From: Histoplasma ohiense
Taxonomy: Eukaryota > Ascomycota > Eurotiomycetes > Onygenales > Ajellomycetaceae
NCBI GenBank assembly: GCA_017607445.1
Contig: JAEVHH010000004.1
Location: 5,022,001 to 5,086,000 of the forward strand
Length of the DNA: 64,000 nucleotides
Direction of reading: 5' to 3'
Shown one piece after another: positions 37,917 through 49,925 of the stretch (positions are counted from its first letter, which is position 1; every line of letters starts with the position of its first letter). Under the pieces are notes generated by a model. The model worked only from the letters and a program-made list of their open reading frames with translations. It was not told where the DNA came from and made no database searches. Position numbers and translations under genes: made by a program.

Positions 37917-40259
37917 AATGATGGGGCGATGAAATTGAGACTTGCGAGGTTTCTTATCGAGTTGGCGCTGTATATCCGCCGTCCACTGTGCCAGCTGGGA
38001 GTTAAGGTTGATTGCTTGTATATTTTTAATCACAATTTGCTGTTTTTGCCGCGAGGAGTTTAGGAGGGGAGGGGGATGTATGTGTGTGTGCGACGACTGC
38101 CACACCTGTCGTTCTCCGGCAATGGAGTTACCGAGCTAGGAATTCTGCGTGGGATGCTTTTAAAATCCAATTCCATGTCTGCGTTGTATTATTAACAAAT
38201 TAAGTCGAGCCAGGAGTAAATAAATGGACGTTATCCGCAACTGACCGATCCTTCAACTTCTCATAAAAGAATAAAAGAGGGGATAAGAGACAACTAATCT
38301 ACCAGGAAGAAAAGAAAAGAAAAGAAAAAAAACCCCTTCCCACCACCACAAACTCGAAAGGTGAACAGACATAATTTCAAAAACAAACCCCCCGTAAGAG
38401 CCGGTAATGTCGTCAATGACGGGCAAATCTCATCCTTGTATTTTATTTCCACGCCACGAAACGAGTTCTACGAACTAAATTAAGCTGTGATCTTATGATC
38501 ATACTTTTTTATTTTTATTTTTATTTTTTTTTACAATCCTTCCTTTGTTTGCCTCCATCAAACCCAAACAGCCGTCAGCTGGCCCCGTCAAAGGGGTGGG
38601 CGCGTACAGAGAAATAACCCAGCGTGGAGCTAAGCTAGTAAGTAGCTCGCAGCCTTCGATCGCGAGAAAGCCACATACGTCACTTTGCTGAAGAAATCTG
38701 TTTCGCGCCTTGTGATGAAGAAAAGACGAGAAGGGGACAGAAGAAAAGAAAGGAGAGGAAAAGGGAAAAAAGAAAAGAAAAGAAAATCTTGATGCGTCGT
38801 CCCTGACAGTTGAGCCCGGATGGATGATATAGTAATAATAAATAAATTCGGTCTCTTGAAGAAAATTTGAACTCTTCAGTGGACGTGGGTAGAACGGTCT
38901 TTTGATTTGAATGAATGAGAATGCATCATTAGCAGGCATCAGGTTGAGTTGATAAGGTTCGTGGAGTTGGACGTCACGATCTGCGTGAAGAGGTTAGTTA
39001 ACCTATCCATCTCTCTGTATCTAGAAAGAAGCCCAGGCACCTACAAGTACTTAGGGCCTATCAACTTTCCACCACATCCAATTGTGCATTGCTACGACGC
39101 GCGGGACTACATCTATACAATCGGAGTAGACTGCCTCATTACCGGAGAGAATTACGTTCCCTAAGCATGCTGGTGAATAAAACGTGCTTCCTTTGCGTAC
39201 GCTGCGTGGTGGCCATGCTTTTTGGCTGCGAAGCTCCCTGAGGAACGTCTAAACAGCGAGGAGGAACCGTGAGATCCCAAAGATCTAGTACTTAAAAAAC
39301 TACTAGGCAAGGCAAACATGGTGGGAATTCACCTGCGGTTAGAAATTTAAGAAAGGAATAATAACCTTCTCTTTTAGAAGGAAGAGCGTTGTTGAGTTAT
39401 TCTGTTTTATTTCTGTTTCACGTCGCTGTTGGACGATGATGAATGATGCTTGCTTAAAATATATATATATACATATATATATATATATCCGCCCTTTTCA
39501 GGCGTCCATCCCTTCCACCCCCTCACCACCTCCAAAAAGAAATGAGAAAAATAAGAAAAAGTGCATTTTTGCCCAACCTGTGAAAATGCATGGTTTTTTG
39601 GTCTTCTAGACATAAGAGGGGGACAAAAAGGGGGAGGCAAAAAGAGAATATATTGAGAAGACAAGACAAGAAATGAAAAATGAAAAAGAGTAATGCGGAT
39701 GTGTGGGTGGTAAGGTTGCCATCAACTAAGTGGAAAGGTTCAGGCTCTCTCTCTCTCTCTTTTTTTTTTTTTGGTTGCCTCGAAGTGTTGGGAGAGGAAG
39801 TAGGAATGTTTTCGTGCGTAACTTGTCCTGTCTTCTTTCCCCTCTCCCCCAACACTCTCAGATATTTCATGACGGTTAAGGTCGTTCGTTTCGTGGGGTA
39901 TAAGTTGTTTTTATTTTGGGTAATCAAACGCTCCAGGCAATGGTGGGGGGGAAAAATAAAAATAAAAAAACTTAAAAAAAACGCCAGCTCAAAATGCTGC
40001 AAAAGGCTCTGTCACAAAGGAAACAGTTCCATCCAATATGCTCGATTTTCCAGTTTTAAACGCCGCAAGACCAGAATGTAAGAGATGTGATGGTGTCATA
40101 CATATATGTCAATATCATGTATTTTTGGTTGGATTTTTGTTTTGTTTTGTATTTTTGTCAGGTATAATCGAGTAAAGACATGGTTCGAAAGTAATGTTGT
40201 TGTTTTTGTTGTAACAAGGGGATCGCATAGTTTTTGTTGTGAGGGTGGGTCGGCTCTGA
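37917..40259. other. Intergenic, 2.3 kb between convergent genes
   Basis: Contains an (ATTTT)n tract (about 38505-38533), a purine-rich run (38725-38790), a (TA)n tract (39457-39488) and a CT/T run (39749-39772). The minus-strand frames at 38499-38939 and 39407-40002 are A/T low-complexity products. No gene seen. Confidence 0.55.
39457..39488. repeat. (TA)n microsatellite
   Basis: Alternating TA with a single ACA interruption. Confidence 0.9.
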
Positions 40260-40760
40260 TTATGAGGATGCTCGTCGGCGTTTCCAGTCCCGGACCTTGT
40301 CGAAGCTACCGGAGTAGTTCTCTAATTCACTTCTGGCCTGACCGGACAAAGCAGAGGAATTCGAAGAGACGCTGTGGAGAGAGGAGAGGGACGTTTGCGA
40401 GGAGGATGGAGTGAGGCCCTTCCAAGAAGCAGATAGCAATGATGGCGACGAGGTGTTAGGCTGGATATTATGTGGTGTTTCTTGGTGGGGTGTGGAGGAA
40501 CTGGGGAACCTGTAGCCACCAAAATCTATGGCCAGACCCAGGTGGAGAGGCGATGGGTGTTGTACCTCCGCATGCTTGGAGGCTACCCATGGACTTTGGA
40601 GAGATGTTGATGTAGCGCCAGGAGAGGGAGAAGAAGGTTCGGAATCCGCAGCAGCACAGCCATCCATTTCTGCCAGTCGACAGGCCTGGGAACAATAAGC
40701 CCCTCCCAGCGTCTGTCTATCGCAGACCAAACAAAAGTCTAGTGACCAAGAAGTCGCCAT
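40260..40760 (-). CDS. Ecl1-type life-span regulatory factor family protein
   Basis: Single-exon gene for 166 residues. The N-terminus carries the small zinc-binding-like motif of fission-yeast Ecl1/2/3 and related fungal proteins: LDFCLVCDRQTLGGAYCSQAC, with cysteines in a CX2C..CX3C arrangement within residues 10-27, followed by RLAE. The rest is Ser/Pro/Thr-rich and ends in a basic tail (DKVRDWKRRRASS). In S. pombe these proteins extend chronological life span and respond to nutrient starvation, and zinc binding has been linked to the function. Whether that holds here is inference. The upstream region (40761 onward) is likely a long leader and holds a (TA)n tract at 40839-40868. The start ATG at 40760 directly precedes the conserved motif. 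Confidence 0.8.
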   Translation of the reverse strand: MATSWSLDFCLVCDRQTLGGAYCSQACRLAEMDGCAAADSEPSSPSPGATSTSLQSPWVASKHAEVQHPSPLHLGLAIDFGGYRFPSSSTPHQETPHNIQPNTSSPSLLSASWKGLTPSSSQTSLSSLHSVSSNSSALSGQARSELENYSGSFDKVRDWKRRRASS

Positions 40761-40837
40761 TGGGTGTGCCGAGTTGGGAGCCAGAACAAGGGCGAGCCTT
40801 GGTTTGTCTGTCGCCGGAGACTCTCGTACGCTGGTAT

Positions 40838-40868
<31 letters not shown>

Positions 40869-43800
40869 GCTGGGTATAGCTGGGATGTGGTGAGGGTTTT
40901 CGAATTGCGAATTGGAGGAAGGAATTACGAGCGAGCAGTCCTAGAAGAAGTATATTCGACAGAAGGTGAAATTCGAGTGAACGATGGCGTGAGTCACTCG
41001 GATGACGAGCTAGGAGGAATGGTGTGCAGATGTCGTCCAAGGGGATGTTTGTACTAAGGACAGATACAGTTGGGAGGTGGAGAACGTTCAAACAAAGCAA
41101 GCGAGAGCGATACTGTTGAGATGCTGGGAGTGCGAAGAATCGACGGGGAAGGAGAGGGATATATAGTGAGGGAGTAATAATAATATAATAGTAATAAGAT
41201 AAACAGACGATGAAGGGAAGGGAAGTGGCATGGATTATGTTGTATTTGATATGTTCAGACAGGCACACAGGCATACATTTGGGACAGACAGGTGTTCAAT
41301 GCAAGCCTACTGACTGAGAGTTATATAGATGGAGAAGAGTTCACCATATCAGAACCAGGACGAGCACCACTCCATATATCCACAATCCACCAGCGTCGTT
41401 GTTTTTTTAGTGTCCTTCTTTAGGCTTTTTCTCCTCCAATTTTCCTTCACCCATTCTTTTGCTTTTTCTACGTTCTAAAAAAAAAAAAAAAAGCCAAAGG
41501 CTCACACCAGCCGATGCTGATTGGCCGGCGGGCCTGGCGCAGGGAAACCCTGGCGGCTGATCCAGGCTGCGGCGTATCGACCAATACCGGCCGTACCGTA
41601 CTGTCCTGTACGCTGTGGGCAGGAATACCTGGGCCTGCTGCTGCGTCAAGGATCCAGCGCCCAGGACTAAGCACAGGACTCAGCCGGTGCGTGGCCCCAA
41701 AAATTTCCTCAGTGAGACCAATGACGTGCGTCTCGCTGAGGCCAACCCCAGGAGATGCTGTTGGTTCAGCCAATCCCAGTTAATCCCCCTCGCAGCGTGT
41801 ACGATGTTCCCCCTCGCTTCCTGGCCGTCCCGTCGTGAGATGCCCTGGGCTGCGGATCCCGCATCGCAAACCTGGGCCGATTTTGGTGTTTGGCGTGGAT
41901 CCTTACAGCAATCCAGAATGGTGTGTTTGGGCTACCTGCCGCCGGGGGGTTTCCTCTAGCATCATCTCTTACACAAGGTCGTCTGATTACGATCAAGTTA
42001 CGTATGGCACGAAAACAAAAGGTTCTTTTTGATGGAGCATGTTTGTTTGAGCATTTTCGTGGGCCCTCTTTCATCATCCATTCCCGTCCCGTCAAAAGTT
42101 TTGAATTTTCTTCCTTTCCCTCTTTTCAAACAATGGGCGGGCGGGAAGATGTAAGCCACCATTTTCACTTTTTCCTGGCACCCACAAAAAGCATGGCAAA
42201 AACAAGAAAACAGAAAAGGATAAACATCAAAGTTACTACCAGGCGACAAAGTTCCGGTGAGGAGATGGGAGAATCGACGTACAGACACACTCCTCTTCGG
42301 TGACTCCGGTGAGGAGGCCCATCCATCCAGGAACAACTCTAAAACACACAAGAGTCTCGGTTTCACCAGCCAGCTCCCGGAACTTCCCAGGTTTGATCCA
42401 GGCACGGCCAGTATAATCTCGCTCCAAAAAAACAGCAACAAGGTAACATGTATTCTTGGAAAACCGCTTCGCCTGGAACAACTCATCGTCCAAGCGCAAG
42501 GCCCCAAGATTGTTTCAACAAAGCTTCAGCTTTTTCCCGGGTGCTGTTGCGTAGGTATAGGCATGCATGCTCTCCACCTCTGGGATCCATACTCCGTACA
42601 ATCAATTCAATTCGACAATATTGGGCTGGAACTGTTGTGTGGTTGGCCAATCCTTCATGCTGCCCCGCTGTCCCTATATGGCTCCTAACGTGCTTGTACC
42701 GAAAAGATCTCCACTGGAGGACCCGTGGATTGCGCCAAGATCGACTGAGAATAGAGAGCAGCGTGTCTGTTCTGCCTCATCCATTGGCTTGTCGATGGTC
42801 TCATCTATCTCAGTGCATTGGACGGTAGTTTGGGCCTTTCCTCGTTTGGCCTTAAACAGTGCCAGCGGTACCGTAGGAGATCTAACTAGAGTTGAGATGA
42901 CTAAATGATGATACCTTTACATACGGCGTAGTACTATGGCTAACTACCACCGTTAAGCCAACTTCGCCCGTCTTTGCATGTTGGCCCCTTTCCCCTCCTC
43001 TCTCGGGAGTCGGGACTTAGAAGCAACAGACACGGGAGAAAGAGCCTTAGAGCATACGCAGTAGCCGCGCTATTCACTAGCCTCATCGATATTCGTTCTT
43101 CTTCGAAACTAGCAAGCTGCAAAGGCGAAGGAGAAAGAGGGGAGAGGGGGAACATGCACTAAGCAAGTGGAGACGGGGCGCACACTAACTAGTACCTATG
43201 ATTTATGAGGAGTGAGGGGTCCATCCCGTCTGGGGGATGAGCGGCGCTATACTCTGTAAAGTACAAGTACGATTGAAATAATTTTAATTGACGACGCGCC
43301 AATTTCATCGCCCGTGGCCTTGGGCCCCGTGTGAAGATGAACACGGGGTCAAGGCCAAGCACATGGTGGTAGGTTTGCGACAAGCACGCAGCGCACTTTC
43401 CTGCGGGTGATTCGACAAAATAATTACATGGAGCTGGGATCACAGGATTCGTCCTCTGCCTCTTCATGGAAACCCGAGCCAGCCAAACAGGTAAGAAAAA
43501 TCCTTGGTGGGTATATCTTCTCAGAGAGAGGACCGGGACCAAAAATTGCTCAACGCATCTTCCTTTTTTGCATAGTTGGAACGGTTCTCTGTGTGATGTT
43601 GCGTGTGTGTGTACGTAGTATGTGCTCACACCCAACTCAACTGAAAATGGATGGTTAAGCCTGTCAGCTGCTGCCAACACACCACCTGGGCACAACGCAG
43701 CGTGGCCGAAATACCCACAACCCACAACATGGACATGAAATAAACAAAAATTCTCAAATAAGAGCATGAGCCCGAAAAAACTCGACGGTCCACAGTACAA

Positions 43801-44031
43801 CGCACACACACACACAGAGCGAGGGAATTGTTTTAATTTAAATTATTAATTAATTACTCATGATTGTTCTGGCCCAAGATCAAGTCCTCCTCCGGCTACT
43901 CCCTTTTGATGTTGTCATGCCTGGCACTTTACAACACAACACCGACGTAACCAATGAACTTGTGAGAAGATGCCACCGAGGAGTTGTTGGGTGCGTGTGC
44001 AGAGTGGAACCCCATTTTCTTTTTTTATCTA

Positions 44032-44065
<34 letters not shown>

Positions 44066-44546
44066 AGGAGCCATGGACGAAGCCAGAGAAGAGGAAAATC
44101 GCCTCCTGAGGTGGCTACTATTACCACCATTTGAAATGCTCCTGGCAAAAAATAAAGGAATTAAAAAAAAAAAAAAACAGGTAGATGTCTCAAGAGATAT
44201 ATTTTTGAATCAAGGCTCAATATCAAATATGATTGGCTGAAAATTCATCAAGATCGACCATTTAACCAACTCTCACGTTTTAAAGACAAAAATAAAAAAC
44301 TTACCTAGGTAGGTATTTTTATTACGAATTTATTCCCGCAGGATTAGCAATAGGGATCAATCTATCAATCAAATGGCAAAAAGTAAAAGAAGTGTAAGAA
44401 TAGAGTAGTTAGCTAATCGCATGTCTCAAATAATCGCTTTCTCACGGTTTTGTCTCCCGCAGCCCAAGGAAAATGAGAATTGAAAATGAAAACCAAAACC
44501 AAAGAAAAAACCCCGGTACCGAGGCGGGTTTGTGCAGGAGAAAGCC

Positions 44547-44571
44547 AAAAAAAAAAAAAAAAAAAAAAAAA
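44547..44571. repeat. A25 homopolymer
   Basis: Uninterrupted run of about 25 A, producing spurious poly-Lys frames. Confidence 0.9.
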
Positions 44572-44956
44572 CATCATGGGTTTCAATCGGGGCGATGCCT
44601 CAGTTCTCGTCTCAGGCGCCCGGCAGGGACCCAGGCCCCCAGGCCCCCAGGCTCTCAGGCTCTCAGGCCGCCCTTCATCAGACTTCAGCTTGTACGTACA
44701 TTCCCTGTTCGCAGTCCCAGCGCTGTTTTGGAAGCGTCGTGCCACGCGCTTCGCAGGAATGTATCGGGGAAATTCCAACAAAAATCCACCCTCTTCACTG
44801 CTCTATTTTCCCTTACCTTCCCCATTCAGGCACCCTTTGGGTTATCATATACCTACTCGTATGTTTATATATATATATATATATTCCATCATCGATGGTT
44901 GATCAATCAATCGCGTCCGCCCCCGTTATCCGCTCCCCTGCATTAACTTATAACTA

Positions 44957-44972
44957 TACGGAGTACTCCGTA
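44957..44972. repeat. Perfect 16-bp palindrome TACGGAGTACTCCGTA
   Basis: The two halves are exact reverse complements. Half-site words GTACGGAGTA or TACTCCGTAC recur at 11971, 13004-13018, 42590 and 45414. Confidence 0.85.
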
Positions 44973-47900
44973 CAATTAAAAGACTTCGACACGGGAGCAG
45001 GGGGGGGGGGGCATGGATTCTTCCCGAATCGGTTCCCCTGGTCTGCTGTCCTGCTCCCTGCCCTTCCCTTCCCTTCCCTGCCTGGCTGACAAACTGGCTA
45101 ACCAACCTTACAATAATTGAAAAAAATACCGCCAGATTGAGGAGGGCAAACGTCGTCTTTACGCTGAAGTTACAATGCCGAGTCGTAACATAAAAAAAAT
45201 AAGTCAATCGATACCGGTGCATCCGCTTTATACACAGTCCGCAAGGAAAAAGGGAAAAGGAAAAAAAAAAAAAAAAACCCATTACACGCCGAGCTGCGCT
45301 ATCACTGATATGAGCATAGCGGAACCAGAAGGAACTCTTCTTGCGCTATTATGCAAGTAGAAGCATCGATGGTGCATGTTCGGGAAGAATGATTGATAAT
45401 AAAAGTGCATAGAGTACGGAGTAACTTCGTTTCGAGTCGCAGAATTTACTTCTCGTATCGTACCAGCTGTGGGACGCAGTGGTGGCGTGCTATTTTGGGC
45501 TAAGCGTCCCCCTGCATTCCTGCTACGTGTTGCAGTAGCGGGAGGGAGAATTAACAACGAAGTCCAGGATGGCGAGCAGCAAGGGAGGAAGGAGGAAGAT
45601 GAAGTAAGACGACGAAGAAGAAACATTGAATTAGATCTCTCTCTCTCTCTCTCTCTTCTTTGGTGTGTGTCATTACTGCACACACGATTGATTATTGGGA
45701 CCCCGTACTTTGGGTATTTTTCTTCTGAGTTCCTGAAGAGAAGCGAGGGGTTCGTGACACCCACCAACTCGCAAGCCCTTTCGCAAGCCCTTGCCTTGCC
45801 CTACTGCGTACAGAGTACAGGCTCCTGTGTTTTGGATGGATGGCTTGCTGCAAGCCATCCTTTAGCCTCCCTTCCCTTCCCCGACTGAGGAGAACAGAGG
45901 GAACAGAACATGCCTTTTGTGCTCGTTTCTTTTTCCTAGCCACCGTGGCAGAAGCGGCTAACACAAACATAGAACAGCTAATCGATGCACGCACAGAGTG
46001 GTGCTGTTCCACTGGGCGCCGTTTCTTTTCTTTCCTTTTCTTTTTCCTTCTGTGCAACCACCAGCTCTTCCAAGGTCCCAATCTGCCCTCTTCCACTATA
46101 CCTCTGTTGGCGTAGTGCGGTAATCGACTAGTTTCTTGCTAGCGTCACGCTCGCCACACGCCATCAAAGGATGGGAAGATCAGGTTCAAGGAGAGGGCAT
46201 CGGAAGCCAAGGTGAAAATGATCATATGGTGGCGTGTGATGATAGCTGACTATCTTCTTTTCTTTGTGAGCGAAGAGCTAGGGGAAAAAGGTTGCGACAT
46301 TTTCCTGCTCACTTCTTGCATCATCGCCATCGCCATCGTCATCATCCATTCATCCATTCATTGGGCTTTTCCCTGTTCCAGCAGCCAGCATAGCTGTAGC
46401 TCTCTAGCTAACTTGATACCCTGATACCCTGATACCCTGAGATACCCACAGCTACAGCTACATGTATGTGCAGTACATGCACAGTACCTTGCGGACAGTG
46501 GGATGCAGGTTGCTTTGACGACGAGGACCTTCCCTGGATGGACGGGTCCTTTGATTTCTATCTCCGTCCCATCTTCTCTACTGCGTACACCTCAAACAAA
46601 ATCTACGACTGTTAGTTACCCAATCCCAAAAGCAGCAACATACTTCTCGCTGCAGCTTTCATGACCAGTACGCGTTCCGTCCCCATCGTGGGTGTATCAT
46701 CATGCTTTGAATAATAATAAATAATTCAAACTACCTATGCGGGATGCACATGCGCATTCCAAATTCCGCCCGCTCCCGTCCTCGCATTCTTCATCCAATT
46801 GACTCCTCCTACCTGTCTTGTTAACCGTCTTCTCTTCCCAGACGGCGCATTCGTTCTTTCAATGCCGTGGTATGTCTTGGAGCGGGTCGTTTCCAAGTAA
46901 AGCAATGCTAGAAACAAAAAAAAAAAATAAAAAATAAAAATAAAAATAAAAACCAAAATGAAAAGAAAAATCCTCCGAGCCAAGTTGTTTCGACAAGACT
47001 CACCGAAGAAGAGCTAGTTTCTTTTTCCTTTTTATGCATTCCTCCCTCACTAAACTTTTGACTCCGACAGCTCCCCCGCCAAGTCCCTTGGTCAAGAGGC
47101 TTTTACCTGCCTGCATAGCTTTGTCTGTGAGTTGGTTCGAACCTTTTGTTCTGGTTCGTTGATGATTTCATACAGGACATGGCGTCATTTAGCACCAATG
47201 AGTAGTTAAGTTACGAACCAACGAATCTGCTCATGCTAACTAACCTACATGTTGAAGTTGTTTGAGTTGTTTACTGGATAGTTAAGTATTTAGTTATAAC
47301 CTTTTTTTTTTTCAGCTGATGACCAACAGTGATATTATCTCTCTCTCGTTTTTGTTTTTGTTCCAATATTTTTTGTTTCAGCAGTCATCAGCTCCTTTGT
47401 GTGAGATCCTTAAATTTGGTCTTCTTTTGGCCGAATAGAGAGAGGGATTACAAAAGAATGCATTGCTGTACCTAACAGTCATTCAATGACTAGTGTACAG
47501 ACAAAAAGCTCCAAAGGCTCTCCGTTCGAGCCCTATGCCCCGGACAACAACGAATTCCCTCTGATTTTTTATTCAAAAACGAGCTGGGTCTTCTTTATCT
47601 ACAAATGATCTATATTCCTCCTAACCTCCGGCGGGAAAACACCTACATGCCGGTCTGGCATACTTGCATACTTGTATACTTGCTCGCAAACACAGTAGAA
47701 CTGAACCCCATTTTTAACAGCGGCAGTCACATTTAGAACTCCTATCCATTCAAGAAGTTGAGGCATGTCAAGCCCGAATTAGGATCGGAATTGGAATTAG
47801 AACCAGCATTCCAAGCAAGAACATGTTCGAGTATTTTTTTCTTATTAGTGAAATAATGAAAATTCAACACCACCCCCTTTTCCCCATCAGATCAGTGAAT

Positions 47901-48080
47901 GGATTGATATACCAACTGACTCTTTGGGAAATACGATAATACGATTCTTTCCCAGCCTGTAATATACCGCCACAAGGCTGAGTTGCTGCGCGCTCTCCTT
48001 GTATGTGAATTTGAGCATACAGAATAACAGAATTCTCTACGTATGCAAGATGCATTGGGAGACTGGTATCTAGTAATAAC

Positions 48081-48119
48081 AGCAGCAACAACAACAATAA
48101 CGACAACAACAACAACAAC

Positions 48120-48164
<45 letters not shown>
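48081..48164. repeat. Compound (AAC)n/(AAT)n microsatellite
   Basis: CAA/CAG trinucleotides pass into about fourteen AAT units; a second (AAT)n of about 11 units lies at 48609-48643. Confidence 0.9.
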
Positions 48165-48609
48165 TTGCTCGCCTCCATACAATAAAAGAGATGTTCATAG
48201 TCATGATGATGACGATGATGATGATTCTGCAAACTAGTTCACTTCTAAATCAGAACTCGCTTGTGCTATTGATGTAAATATCAAGTGGGCAGCAAAAGCT
48301 ACTAACACTCTCGTTGAGAAGAAGGAACAACAGCAACAACCGGAAAAAAGAGAAGGAGGCCCAACACTGGTTTAGGTTAATTCTGTTTGTGTCATGGAGA
48401 GAAGTAAATCAGCAGTTGTTTCAGTACATGTATGTGCATTGTGGTGTTGTTTTTACCAAAGCACTTCTTAACTAGTTAAAGGGCGGCCTGGGTCCTATCT
48501 CATTCAATATATATATATATATATATATATATAGTAGAACAACTTGATCTAGAGACATATCAATTCATTCCCACTTCTCAAACTTAAGCTACACAGTAAC
48601 GCAAATACG

Positions 48610-48645
<36 letters not shown>

Positions 48646-49667
48646 TGATAAATGGAAAGCAGGCTGGTGAAACTGGTCAACTACGAGTAAATAGTCAACT
48701 ATTTTGCATAGTCTTATAGTCTTACTTACACATATACGTGAGGAGTTAAGCAGTGAAGTCAAGAAAGGGCATTTGGTTTAAATCTATCCAGTTTTTCCGC
48801 CTCTTGACTTGTCTGTCACACCGTCACCTCACAACCACTCTTACAAGTAGTGGATGTGTGGCACCTTGGGTAGACTGCAACATTGGGGGACACACATAAC
48901 TAGCACAGTAACATGGTAAGTTCATGGAGGTCTATTATTTTCTTATTTATTCCTTGAAGGGGGCTGTCGCTGGTGGGCACGGGGATTCCTCGATTGAATT
49001 TGTTCCCCCCGTATTTGTATGTGTGTGGAGAGCATGTTGGTAATTTCCAACGGCTCGCTTCATTCTCCTTCAGAGGGCTTCACCTATTGAGTATAGCGAA
49101 ATCATTCGGTGCTACTAGCTTATTGATTGTTACGGGGCTGAGTATACTGCGTACGTGTGTGTATATGGAGGATGATGTCGGTTGCCGTTAATCCGTCTCT
49201 GTGTTTTTCCTTTTTTTTTTTCGGCTGTGTCCACCACCACCACCATCACCACTACCACATTGCTCATGAACATCTGAACGCCTCCTGAAATCAGCCCACT
49301 GAAATCAACCCAGCTGATCATTGGCCCCCGCAAGCTGACTACAACGACGGTGGCGCCGTGGCGGGCACGACAATCAAATGGAATCAGCTCGCTCCATACC
49401 ACGAGCCATACCTAATCTGAAGCCCAAACCTTCGCAGCCGGCCATACTGACTGGACAGGCCAAGAAAGAGTTTCTGCCGAATTTCAGGGTCCTCCTAGGA
49501 GGGAGCGGGGGGTGGTGCGCCAGAAAAAAAGCTAACCTTGTATGCGAAATGTTCGCTGCAGAAATCCGATTCCAAGGAAGATAGGATAGGCCTTCGGTAA
49601 CTGTCTGATCGCCCTCTCTTCGCTTGTGTCCCCGGCTTCCATCATCTGTTGCGACCCCAGCCGCCAC

Positions 49668-49736
49668 TACCCCGGGATTCGAACGGCTACGGTTGTGCAT
49701 CGTGCAACCATCGTCCCAAGACCGTTGAGTGGATTG
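49668..49736 (-). other. Weak tRNA-like relic
   Basis: The minus strand has an exact B-box (GTTCGAATCC), a hairpin GGTTG..CAACC where an anticodon arm would sit but with a 9-base loop, and terminal CCACT..AGTGG pairing (69 bases apart). The T-stem does not pair and the A-box is poor. At best this is a decayed tRNA; it may be chance. Confidence 0.15.
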
Positions 49737-49900
49737 CACAACTGGAATAATAACAAAAGAAAAGAAAAGGCGTGGCAATACTGCGGAGTAACATTCACAC
49801 CCACCACCACTTTTATTACTATCATGATTTCTCGGGCAGTGCAATCATGCCCATGCTGCCTCAAATTTGAGACCTATTACCCATTAGTCAGGAGTTCTAT

Positions 49901-49925
49901 GGGGGGGTGGGGTGGGGGAAGGGGG
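49901..49925 (+). other. G-quadruplex-type motif
   Basis: Four G-runs of 7, 4, 5 and 5 separated by T, T and AA, fitting G3+N1-7 four times. Confidence 0.6.

Noticed and set aside
44413..45089. Several frames of 118-185 codons near the A25 run
   Set aside because: Poly-Lys/poly-Phe products of the homopolymer and a CCCAGG repeat; no conserved text.
47082..47156. Plus-strand A-box (TGGTCAAGAGG) and B-box (GTTCGAACC) at tRNA-like spacing
   Set aside because: Neither the acceptor arm nor the T-stem pairs; the boxes alone are not enough.
47864..48237. Frames with long poly-Leu, poly-Ile or poly-Thr
   Set aside because: Translation of the AAC/AAT microsatellite.
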